Shown: one piece after another, positions 11,962 to 21,369 of the stretch
How positions within the stretch are numbered: the stretch's first letter is position 1
How the letters are laid out: each line of letters begins with the position of its first letter
Source: Spirogloea muscicola
Taxonomy: Eukaryota; Streptophyta; Zygnematophyceae; Spirogloeales; Spirogloeaceae
Length of the DNA stretch: 43,380 nucleotides
Direction: 5' to 3'
NCBI GenBank assembly: GCA_009602725.1
Contig: WELB01000108.1
Location: forward strand, 297,054-340,433
Program-made: the position numbers and the translations under genes
Notes under the pieces: model-generated
What the model was told of the DNA's origin: nothing
What the model saw: the letters and a program-made list of their open reading frames with translations, nothing else
Databases searched by the model: none

Positions 11962-12737
11962 TCAGTATCCACGTGTGAGCAACAGCAGATCAGAGTAACT
12001 CGGAGCAGGAGAAGCGGCACTTTGCCGAGACCCGGAAGCAGCAGCCATAGCACGGCCAGCCCGCGCGTGGACCGCATGAGCCAAAGAGCGCTGCAGCGAG
12101 ACCGCCAGCCTCATCCGAAAGACCTGCGAGAGGGAGCCGGCAGCATTGAAGCCTGGCGAACCCTGCCGCCGCTCGATGGCCTCCCGGGCAAGCCGCTGGA
12201 GGAGATCCAACCAGCCACTGCCAAATGCCCCGTGTACGTCAATGGCCAGTGCCGCGAAGGCATCGCCTGGAGGGTGGTCAGAGTACTTGCGCTCCTTACT
12301 CCGAGCCGCCAGAGCGACCGCGTGCCCGACGAGCGTCGCGGACCTCGCGGGGTTGGCCGAATCAACGCAATCGGCAGTTACCACATCAGCGATGATGCGC
12401 GGACCTCCTCCGGGCGGGATGGCAACGAGGTCCGCGCGGCGGGTGTGAAGCTGTCCATCGGCGCCCCGCAGGATGGGCATTATCGTGGAGTTCTCCACTG
12501 CCACCTTGTAGCCGGCCTCCAGGAACACACCCTGCATGGCGTCTCGCAGGAGGTCGTGCGAACCTGTCCGCTCGCCCCCGTGTGCACAGCGGAGCATGTG
12601 GGCCGCCAACGCCGCAGGGTCATCGTGGCGGGCACCGCACTCGCACTGTTGGACCCCGATGAGGCAGGGGAGGAGGCCGAGGAGCCGGTGGGCCGCCGTC
12701 CTGAATACCGCGTCTGGAATAGTCAGCGCCGCGTAGA
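11962..12737 (-). mobile_element. retroelement C-terminus: zinc finger + RLE nuclease
   Basis: A continuous minus-strand frame of about 258 codons ends in TGA at 11962-11964. It reads, in order: a Cys/His cluster (CECGARHDDPAALAAH...RC, a CCHC-like finger); HDLLRDAM; a restriction-like endonuclease core with RRADLV, then ADVV about 14 residues later, then KERKY; AIDVHGAFGSGW; and the shared end MRLAVSLQRSL...LLLLTRGY. The order zinc finger, PD-(D/E)XK-like nuclease, basic tail is that of R2/NeSL-type non-LTR retrotransposons. The reverse-transcriptase part is missing: the copy is cut at a run of nine G residues (12739-12747). The frame is intact, so this is probably the youngest copy in the window. 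It is the only one retaining the nuclease domain. Confidence 0.85.
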
Positions 12738-12738
12738 T

Positions 12739-12960
12739 GGGGGGGGGTTTGGCTCCTCAGTATTGCATGTGCTCACTCGGGGATATTGGTGTCCCCCTTA
12801 GCCAGCTCATTACCCGGGTAACAGGACATTCGCAAGGCTAGAATTGGCCTCCCTTGGATTGCATGCGCACCGCGCGTCTTCTTTCGTCTTGAGTTGCCTT
12901 TCACAGCTATCGCCCCTTCTAAGAATGATTTTCAGGTGGGACGAGCCTTTTGAGCCTGGG
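12739..12960 (+). repeat. retroelement tail fragment in opposite orientation
   Basis: Directly abutting the copy above, but on the + strand, a short frame ends LHVLTRGYW (about 12760-12790), the same terminal peptide as the SDLYVLTRGY subfamily. It is followed by GGCCTCCCTTGGATTGCATG-CGCACCGCGCG-type tail sequence (12850-12960). It is a remnant of a second element. The two insertions meet head to head at a poly-G tract. Confidence 0.65.
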
Positions 12961-13378
12961 CTCCGTCTCTGTCGTCAATCCTAGCAACCATTGGGGTCAG
13001 CCTAACAAGTAAGAAGTGAGCGTTTGCACCTTGTTCTCGTTAGCGCCTCGTAGGCTTTTTCGGTGTTCTTCTCACGATCGGTGTCCTGGCTTTGCTGGGC
13101 CTCCCTTTCACTCCATGCGCACCACGCAGCTTCTCCTGTTGGTGAGCGCTGTTGGTGCAAACGCGCCTCGGTCTCTGACACTGCGAGAGCCGGCAAGCCG
13201 CACGTCGGCAGCCCAGATCGACCGCCAGCCTTTGCCTCGTCGGCGAAGGACCTCGTCCGACGGCCCTCACGGCCCCTCTGCGCTGAGCGGCACCGGGCAC
13301 CGCCACCAACATAGAGTGGCGCTAGGCTGGCGCCAAGGTGGAGGGCGGTGCTTCTGCTGGAGCGGACGTCGGGCAGCC
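12961..13378. promoter_or_regulatory. upstream region of the poly(A) polymerase gene
   Basis: The sequence becomes GC-rich towards 13378. The frame of the gene's first exon is open upstream to an ATG at 13016, but that part has arginine-rich, composition-driven sequence and the ATG at 13379 is preferred. Probable promoter and 5' UTR. Confidence 0.4.
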
Positions 13379-16300
13379 ATGAGTCGCCGAAGGAAGGCCG
13401 CAGCCGCGGTAGCCCAGGCGGGGGAGGCGCAGCCCGAGGATGGCGTCCTCGCTTCTGCTCCCGTCTTCCTCTATGATAGCCTGGAGCCTCTCCTGGCCGA
13501 AGGCCTGGACGCTGCAGCCACAACTGGCTTGGGCTCAGACGAGGTGCAGCACCGCGATCCCAGCGAGGTGGCAGTCACACGCGTGCATGTGACGGGGGAG
13601 CAGGCTGCTGTCGTCGGGGCTGCGGCGGACATCATCGACTCAGCGCTCCCAGACGCGCGAGAGGGTGCTGCCGACTTCCTCTCCTTGGAGCTCGAAGGAA
13701 TTGCGGGAGACCCAGCAGGTGCTGGCGCCCATGTCGCAGCCTCGAAGGAGGACAGCGAGGTGCCATCACTGAAGGAGGACAGGAAGAAGCCATCCACTGG
13801 ACAGGCCTCTGGGTCTGAAGCCCAGAACGGCAGTCTGCACGTCACACCTCCATGGGCGAGACATCAGCAAAAGAGAGCTCTACATAGTCCCTACCTTAGA
13901 CTGCACCAAGGTTCGGTAAAAACAAGGAACCTGCTGATCTACTGACACCTATGCACTTGTCCTGCTAAAGACATGGCCCAGTGTTGGGTCACCCTAAACC
14001 CTATCCCTAAACCCTAAGTCACCGTCAGTACATTTGAATGCTTTACCTTTCACAAGTGTTGTCAACATTTTGACAACATTGACATGCTCACTTTGGTGTA
14101 TGAAGAGATACTTGACTTCTGCCGGTTCGTTGCACCTACTAAAGAAGAGGTTGAATCAAGAGAGGCAGCAGTCCGGCGGGTGACTGCAGTGATCAAGTCC
14201 ATCTGGCCCAAATGCCAGGTCAGAAGTCCTGGGCCGTGTGGCAGGCTCACCAAGAATTACCATACCCTGAGTGTGCCAAATTAAGCAGGGCATTGTTAGG
14301 TCTGAAGCAAAACATAGGCCCAGGCTGTGGGTCACTAGTAAGCTTATGGAGCTCACAAGCAAGCAACAATCTGCTCACTCGTGTCAGTGTTTGTGAGCAG
14401 GTGAAGATGTTTGGGTCTTTTGCCACCAATCTGTACCTTCCAACAAGTGATTGCGACGTGAGTAGTCACATTCCAGCTCCACCTCCTGCACAAGATAGGG
14501 TTCAGTGCAGCTAGACTCATGATTAGTAGTGAGGAGGTGAAGGTTCTTCCGCCACCAATCTGTACTTTTGAAAAAGTGTTTGCGATGTGATTGGTGACAT
14601 TCCAGGTCCACCTCGCTGCACAAGACAGGGTTCAACGTAGCGAGATTCTTTGATATGTTTACTTCAAGACAATGGTTGACTTGCTTGAGAGCTTACACTG
14701 TTGATCTGATTGCTTGTCCTCGACAGATGGTTGTACTAAATGCAAAGTGCAACTCACCTCAGCAGGGGCTTAGGGCCCTTTCGAATGCACTCATGCGGCA
14801 GTCAATGGCAAAGCGAATGCAGGTAGGACATGTTGCAGAGCAAGTCATGTTCACTTTGGTTACTCCAATGGAGCAGCAGTTACTCATTGCTGTATCATAC
14901 AATAGTCCTTGCTGCGTCACTATACTCATTGCTGTATCATACAATAGTCCTTGCTGCGTCACTATTTGTTGTTGGCTTGGAGAGTGACTGTTACATGGAC
15001 TTTGTGAGGAGTATATTCTAGATCTGCAGCATATGGCACAATCCATTGGTTGACTGGGAGCAGTGCTTTTCTGTAGGTCATTGCAAAGGCCCGTGTGCCT
15101 ATCATAAAATTCATTGAGAAGGAAAGTCAGATTCATTTTGATGTCAGGTACAAGCTCAACTGTGCATTAAAAGTAATAGAGGGCTTAACCTCTCCTTTGG
15201 TGTGGATTACTGGTCTCATGCTACGTTGGTGATACATGGCTGCCTCCTTAGCTGAGACAGACCTTCTTTTGCTATGATTCCATGTGCAACTTCTCCTCAT
15301 ATGGAAGCTTCTTATCTCACATTGACAGCAGTAATTAGCTAACATCTGTACATTGATAACGTATACCAGATCGTGATGGCATTCTGCAAGATGATTGCGC
15401 TTAGATATTTACAATAATCTGTATTGTAAATCTTGGGCAGTTTTGATGTAGCTAATGGTCCTGATGCAGCTTCCTTCATAAAGGTGAGTATTCCTCAGTG
15501 GCCTACAATGATAACACGATAATTTTGTAACGATCATCTGAAAGCTCTTAGGTGCAGTCACCTTGGTGGCACAATAGTAGCATGGACCCAGGGACTCTCT
15601 AGCTTTGCTGGGTAATGCTCTATATTATCTTTTCTATCAGCTGTCCAAGACTTACTTACTTCATTGATGACTACGCGTTATATTGACAATGTTGTGCAAC
15701 TGAGCTTCAGATATCTTGGCCACGTACAGGAAGCTCTTGCGGACATGCCCCCTCTTAAACCACTCTCTTTGGTCATCAAAATATTTCTCCAGCAGAGGGA
15801 ACTGAACGAGGTGCGGACGTCTGACTTCATGTTGCTCTTGCAATTCCAAGGATGTCATCGGACTGCTGCCGGACTATCTGCCTGTTCTAACGCAGATGCA
15901 GCCCTCTTAGATGACCAGACCTGTCGATGACACTGTCTGATCTGTAGGTCTATTCAGGGGGCCTTGGGTCGTATGCACTTTTGGTGATGTTGATGGCTCA
16001 TCTACAGGTTAGTTCAGCTTGCTTAATGGGTTACAGCTGAATTTCGCTTGACTGCTTCCATAGGCTCTTCACCATAGGCTCTTGGCAGAAAGAGCAAGCT
16101 GCAATGAGTGGCAAGCACCTCAACTAAAATGTTGGAGATTGCAACTGTGCGAGTGCATGGCATCCACTATGACTTTACTCTGTGTCCTCTCAAGCCAGGT
16201 CATTGAGTCATGCCACCACTCTTTACAATTCATGTCTGCTTCATCAGGGCTTCTATATTGGTTCTTACTGCAGTTGCACTCAAGCAGGAGGAGCTCTGAT

Positions 16301-18340
16301 GGCTTGGGCCCTGCCCGCCCACTAGAGAACAACCTTGGCATGCTACTGGTATGCTGTGCACAGGCAAACTTTTAACTGGCTGCCATGTTCTGGGTGTGGA
16401 TGAAGGGAGATCATTGCAGTGTAGCTTTAGAGAGGGAGGTGTCAGTCTGCACACATAGAAACAAATTGCAGCTGATGTTGGGTTACTCAACATGTGGCCC
16501 GTCTTTTGATATCATGTCTGTAGTCCTTGTCAGCCTGTGTGCTTTGCGTCCAGCTTTCCTCAGCGAGCCCATTTCCATTAATGTCAGCTGTCACTCTTGT
16601 GCAGGTGGATTTCTTTGAACTTTACGGTCGGAATCTGAACTACAGGGATGTTGGAGTATCTTGTGCTACAGGAGGCTCCTTCTTTTCGAAGCATCTCCGA
16701 GAGTATGTTCTTAGTAGTTTCTCATCAAAGACACTTGCTAGTATATGTTGCATGGGCATTGAGCAGAGGCATTTCGAAATGTCGAGGCTCTCCGGATCTG
16801 CTTAATTGATGCTGACGCAGTATCTTTCTGCAGGTTGGCAGATGAGAATCGACCTTATCTGCTCTCTGTGGAAGATCCTCAGGTATGGGCTGCTTGAATG
16901 GACTTAAGTACGACATCAGCTATGTCTAGCAGCCACTGCATACGTGCTCTGTGGCTTTCTTGTAGTAGGTAGAAGCAGGACTCATTGGGGAGTGTCCTCA
17001 GGCTCATGCGGCTGCCAATACAATGGTGTGCAGAAGACAAGCAACGACATTGGAAAAAATTCATACAATGTTGGCAAGGTGATCTGATTCTAAGGCTCAT
17101 CTTCTCTTTAGCCCCCACACCTTCCAGTATGTCATGACCATATGGAAATGGAGATTCTGGTGAAAGGCGCTCATCTCAAGTCAGATTTAAAATTTCATGT
17201 GAGATACTGCCAGCGATTTGATTGTTATTCTGTGGGAAGGTCTTTCTGTGAATGTTTGCAGGTGCGCACGGCTTTCTTGAATGCCCATTCGCTGTTGACA
17301 AACCTGGACGCTGACTATGCTCCCAAAGGAGTCGGCCTTTTGGGCCGCATTGTCCGCATGGATGACATCCTTGCTCACCGTCCCATGCCAGCTGGCTTGT
17401 CATCACCATTCTCCAACTTCTATAGACTTCCAAGCCCAACGCCAGGCAGTGCTGGCCCTCTAAGTGTGATTCATAATAGTTGGCAGGTCAGTGCGTTCTC
17501 TTCATTGACATTATGCTGCGCCACTTCCTCAGAGATGTGCAAGTTTGGATGCCCTGCATGACTGTGAGATATAATTGCACAACCTGTGCAATGATATATG
17601 ATAACTGATATGTAATCTAAGCACCTCAGTGAACTTTATCATACTTCCATCTCATCCTCTTGTCTGACTGACTGCTTCTACAGGAGGCAGATTTTCCTCG
17701 AGGAGGTGCAGATCAAGAAGGCGCTGTTGGTCGAAGACAGTTGAAGAAGCGCAGGTGGGAGGAGATCCAGAGAAGCAGTGAGGAGCATCACTTAGCCGGT
17801 TGGTTATCCACCACTTCTGAAAGGGGTTCTGCACTTGCAGTAGCCGTTGGTTCATACATGCTCCGTGAATGTGTACTAGCATCACACTATGCATTGCTTG
17901 TTGCATGTAACTATGTCAAAGGCTTCATTGTCCTCGTCACAGTGGCTTAATTTACAGGTTGACTCTCTCTGTCGTTGTTTACTAAATTGGGGTGATCTTA
18001 TTGTTATTGGAACAAGCAAGATCTGAGCCCTGATGCACAGAGATAAGGGTTGTCCACAGGGCCAAGTAGAAGTGAGAAGCTGGATACAACAGACGAGGAG
18101 GATCTGCACTTCACCCGGCAGGAGCTTGAAGTGGCGGTGAGTAGGAGCGGCAATAGACGAGAGCGGAGGGAGCTGGAAAGGCGAGAGAAGGCCATGCTCA
18201 GGGAGGCTAGTAGTAGTAAACGGCATAGGAGGCAGAGGGAAAGAGATCCCGCTGACAGTGACGAAGATCATGGGCATCATAGACACCGTAGCCATCACCA
18301 TCATCGTCATGAGAAGAGGCGGAGGTATCATCATTCATGA
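13379..18340 (+). CDS. non-canonical poly(A) RNA polymerase, TRF4/PAPD5-like
   Basis: Fifteen exons: 13379-13910, 14106-14218, 14401-14457, 14727-14822, 15077-15147, 15441-15483, 15730-15810, 15948-16007, 16274-16348, 16605-16702, 16834-16882, 17034-17078, 17262-17486, 17684-17798, 18060-18340; total 1941 nt, 646 aa, phase kept throughout. The nucleotidyltransferase core begins at about residue 178 (EILDFCRF). GSFATNLYLPTSDCD (220-234) supplies the G-S motif and two metal-binding aspartates, and a third aspartate lies in HFDVS (about 288). The poly(A)-polymerase-associated domain follows (QQRELNE, SGGLGSYALL, LENNLGMLLV, DFFELYGRNLNYRD). The C-terminus is basic, His/Arg-rich and probably nuclear. 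Family members add short oligo(A) tails to aberrant or precursor RNAs for exosome decay (TRAMP-type activity). The start is chosen at 13379 because the upstream frame is low-complexity. The first donor (CAAG|GTTCGG) is weak. Confidence 0.94.
13991..14018. repeat. interstitial telomere-type repeat (CCCTAAA)
   Basis: Inside intron 1 of the poly(A) polymerase gene there are close-packed units of CCCTAAA with one CCCTAT variant. The unit equals the Arabidopsis-type plant telomere repeat and supports a streptophyte source. Confidence 0.7.
14537..14640 (+). pseudogene. decayed tandem copy of catalytic exon 3
   Basis: The block 14401 to about 14510 (exon 3 plus the start of intron 3) is repeated at 14537-14640. 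Shared landmarks in order are GTGAAG, GCCACCAATCTGTAC, TTGCGA/TGCGAT, CATTCCAG and TCCACCTC-GC-ACAAGA-AGGGTTCA. The second copy has a deletion that removes the Gly-Ser catalytic motif, carries substitutions, and lacks the good donor. It sits inside intron 3 and is read here as a dead duplicate exon. Confidence 0.8.
14881..14964. repeat. perfect 2 x 42-bp tandem repeat in intron 4
   Basis: The 42-nt unit starting TACTCATTGCTGTATCATAC at 14881 recurs without change at 14923-14964. It lies in intron 4 of the poly(A) polymerase gene. Perfect identity suggests a recent duplication or gene conversion. Confidence 0.9.
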
Positions 18341-18683
18341 TCGCCACAGAGGCTCATGTCAAGCAATCTGGGCATCTGCTGCATTGCTGACAATAAAGTT
18401 GCACACGATTTGCAAGTGCGCCCTTGCACAAGTTGGACAAGTCATTTCTTGAAGCCTGTAGTGTGGCAGTCACAATGAATGGTCATTTATGTACAACATG
18501 GTTCGACCAATGTGTCTCTCAGCACCGGCAAACAGCAGGCCAAGATACCATTGGGCACTTGCCCTTTCTGAGACCAACACACTTTACAGCAACATGCTCC
18601 TAGAGCAGCACTAAAAGGTGCAGGAAGGCAGAATGAGCTGACTAATCAGGAAAATTAAGAGTGGGCAACAGTGAGTGACCTTG
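18341..18683. other. convergent intergenic spacer with poly(A) signal
   Basis: A 343-bp spacer separates the stop of the + strand poly(A) polymerase gene from the stop of the minus-strand zinc-ribbon gene. AATAAA at 18392-18397, about 50 nt after the first stop, is a good candidate polyadenylation signal for the + strand gene. Nothing else is seen. Confidence 0.55.
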
Positions 18684-20168
18684 TCATCCATGCCCAACAG
18701 CCTGACTTTTGACACCCAGCCCGTCAAAGGAGTACAAAGGAACTCCCAGGGCCATATCACCATGCTGGTAGATGGGCGTGACAGCCTTAAGCTTGATCCT
18801 GTAGCGTGAATAGCGGTGGAGCACTTGGCTTGTGCCCAAACCAAGCTGCCCATGGCCCCCGTTGAGTGCAGGCCCATCGAAGCAAATGGTGCCCACTTGG
18901 TCTGTGACAGGAAATGACAAGCGAGAAGTCAGCAGCTGACTTAGTAACAATTGCAGGTAAGGATAGTCAATCAGAGCCACAGTGCCAAAATCCATCATTG
19001 AGAAGGAGCCATGGCAAAGAAATGCGGTCTGTACTCACATTGACACTTTCCACAGAGAAGCTTGGTCACAGTTCTCTGGATGCCCCATGAGTTAACAGAC
19101 TCAAAGAACGGCCCCCACTGGTTGTCTTCCTTCTTCACGAGGCAAGATAGACAATCCAGGCAGGCAACTCCGTCAGCCATGATGTCAACCCTGTTATGCA
19201 ATGTGAGCTGACAGGATATGGCCAATGGAGGAGGAAGATAGTCGGGAAGATGGTCTTTACGCCAGGTTCTTGCCCTTTCTGCACTCAAGTGTGAGGTTCT
19301 ACGAAGTGTAGGCATGACTTGCACGAGTGCTCAAGCACAGTGCAAACCAAGGGTGCTCAACTGGCAAGCTGACTGCAAGCGCTGGCACTTGCCTGCAGGA
19401 AGCGTGAGCTGTCCACCTTGGAGAAGGACAATGTGCCCGTGTTGCCGCCCTGCCAAGATGAGGGGCCTTTCAAGCTTAAGTGTGCACTTTGGTGGACGCT
19501 GTTCACTCCTATAAACAGGGGCCTGTGCGAGATTTACGAGGGCCCTTTAAGTGGGCACGTTGCCGCTGCTAACTGTGAGTGTGGGTGAGGTGCATGAAAG
19601 GATAGCGCATAATGGACCGCAGGCAAAGCAGCCATATCCCAGAGGCTTTTGCAGGGTTCCTTAGTAGCTCCCGTTCCCCTTCTCCAGTGAGAGGACATGG
19701 AGAGGGCAAGCGCTGCCTTTGAGGCGGCCTTGGCTCTGCGGGCATGCGAGTGCCTCTCAGGAAGCGGCGAGCCCGGCTCGAGGCAGAGGGGGAGCTCACG
19801 TCAAAGGGCATGTCAGCAGGGAACACATCGGCCGGGTCGAGGGCGAGGTCGGCGCCGCACGCCGTGCAGCTGGGCGACGGACGCGGGTGCACTGACGGGA
19901 GGGTCAACGAGCCAAGCGGCCGTACCGCCGGTGGTCAGCTCGTTCTAAGTGCCGCGCACTGCCTAAACCCCAAACCTAAACGCTAAACCTTTATGCAACG
20001 AGCTCCGCGCCGGCATGGTGGCGACACAAGGCGCCGAATCAACGCAACCCAAAAGCGGCAGAAGGGCCTCAGAAGCCGCGCCAGAGGAGGCGAGACGGCC
20101 GTGCGAGACGGCAGCGCCGACCTGTACGACACGGGATTGGCGCTTGGCGGCGGCGGCGGCGCCGCCAT
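18684..20168 (-). CDS. zinc-ribbon protein, At4g08330-like, 5 exons
   Basis: Minus-strand exons 20122-20168, 19800-19869, 19393-19449, about 19039-19132 and 18684-18895 give 480 nt, 159 aa. The protein reads MAAPPPPPSANPVSYSCTAC (exons 1-2), then GTLSFSKVDSSRFLQ, PFFESVNSWG and TKLLCGKC, and later RYRIKLKAVTP. This order matches the small plant family of Arabidopsis At4g08330 (SYSC-xx-CG, SFF-x-D-SRF-xQ, SWGLF, RTKLLCRKCG, KYDIKIRALQP, recalled from memory). Two CxxC pairs (about residues 17/20 and 85/88) suggest one zinc ribbon. The biochemical role of the family is unknown to me. Intron 3 uses a GC donor (CAG|GCAAGT). The exon 4 acceptor is uncertain by 3 nt (19132 or 19129). Confidence 0.86.
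19962..19990. repeat. degenerate telomere-like CCTAAA motifs
   Basis: Within intron 1 of the zinc-ribbon gene, CCTAAACCCCAAACCTAAAC and then GCTAAACC form four imperfect units of the plant telomere type. Confidence 0.5.
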
Positions 20169-20504
20169 GCCAGGCAAAAGGAGCTGCCGCACTTCCTCCC
20201 CGGACCGAGAGGCACTTTCTACTAGGCCGGCCGACCGTCAGGCAGGGCGGCGCTCCCGGGGACCTGCCGCGTGCTGCCGCTGGCTGCGCCGCGGCGCGCG
20301 GCGGTGGCGGCGNTGGCGGCGGCGGCGGCGGCTGCGGCGCCGGCGCTGCAGGGCTGGAGCGGGGGCGCTGCAAGGGACGCGGCTGCTGGTATTGAGAAGA
20401 GCGGTTGCAGAAGCCAGCCAGGTGCATACAGCGGGTATTCATGACTACACTAGTAGTCATGAGCAGCCACAGGCTAGGCAGACATGGCGCTGCGCGAGTA
20501 CAAT
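20169..20504. promoter_or_regulatory. GC-rich promoter with GGC microsatellite and hairpin
   Basis: This is the upstream region of the zinc-ribbon gene. It contains a (GGC)-rich stretch at about 20290-20345 with one ambiguous base at 20313, probably a collapsed or unread repeat. A perfect 10-bp inverted repeat, TCATGACTAC (20439-20448) and GTAGTCATGA (20453-20462), has a 4-nt loop. Promoter assignment rests on position and composition only. Confidence 0.45.
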
Positions 20505-20830
20505 TTCGTGTATTTGAAACAAACGAAGGCCAAGTGGCCAAGTACAAGGGCAAGCACAGCTGAAGACCTACATATCCTACAGCAGATTGACCCGCTCAGT
20601 AACCACTGGGTCAAAATATGAAGGTCGCTAATCAATGCCTGAATACTAAATGTCAGATACGAAGCCCGTCTGCCACCAACTAGTGCTCGCCCAGCTTTCT
20701 GGTGCAAGGCATTAGCTTGAGCACGCTGCAAACAGGCCGAAACTTGTCGTCGCAAGAACGACAGATATGCAGCTGGCAAGCCCATCTTAGCCGGAAACAC
20801 ATCTGTACATGTATCGTGTGTAGCCTTATT
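20505..20830 (-). mobile_element. retroelement tail, subfamily B (degenerate)
   Basis: On the minus strand the frame reads FPAKMGLPAAYLSFLRR, then VSACLQRAQANALHQKAGRA, then SDLHILTQ, where other copies have SDLYVLTRGY and a stop. The stop is mutated here. The 3' flank has CTTGTACTTGGCCACTTGG and CAAATACACG, shared with the copies at 28085, 38477 and 38965. Only the C-terminal end of the element remains. Confidence 0.85.
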
Positions 20831-21369
20831 TGGCAGTGTTTTGTAAGGAGCCCGTGAAAACGAGGACCCAGAAAACCAAAGATGTCGACTGCCGCTGGCA
20901 GGAGTTGATCGCATTGGGGGTAATCGGAGTAGTGCTGCAGCTTTAAAGCGAGAGGGCATCACTCCTTCCCCCATGCACACGTTTCCTGGCACTTCCTTTT
21001 ATTAGCTGTTTCTCTTCTATGTAAGGCAGCAACCCACCACGTTTGCAGACACTGGCTATGAAAGACTCCTGGCAACTGCAGACCCAACCAGGCAATTTTA
21101 GGTTTCCATCAGCGTGCACAGAATTTGTGTGACAGAAGCCTATTGAGCTTCATGGCTCAAGTCTGTGAGAGTAGGCGGGCCAAACAGCCCACCCTATATT
21201 ACAGGGTGCTATATATTCAACACTGTATCCTCAAAGCACAAACAATGCATTGGTGCATTCACCATACATACAGCCCATGTCCAAGCCCCAGTCTTATAGG
21301 CAGCCAAGTAAGAACAACGGCAAGCATCGATCTTAACGACAACACAGCAGCCTCCAGTCTTGCACCTGA
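20831..21369. other. 3' flank of GUN1, no gene seen
   Basis: Ordinary composition. It lies downstream of the GUN1 stop on the minus strand and probably includes its 3' UTR. No coding exon, RNA gene or clear repeat was found. Confidence 0.4.

Noticed and set aside
12022-12801. 259-codon + strand ORF
   Set aside because: It is the complement of the retroelement nuclease frame and has no recognisable domain, apart from its last codons, which belong to the adjacent tail fragment.
20474-20992. 172-codon minus-strand ORF as a host gene
   Set aside because: Its C-terminal half is the retroelement subfamily B tail with a mutated stop. The N-terminal part is unrelated flank.
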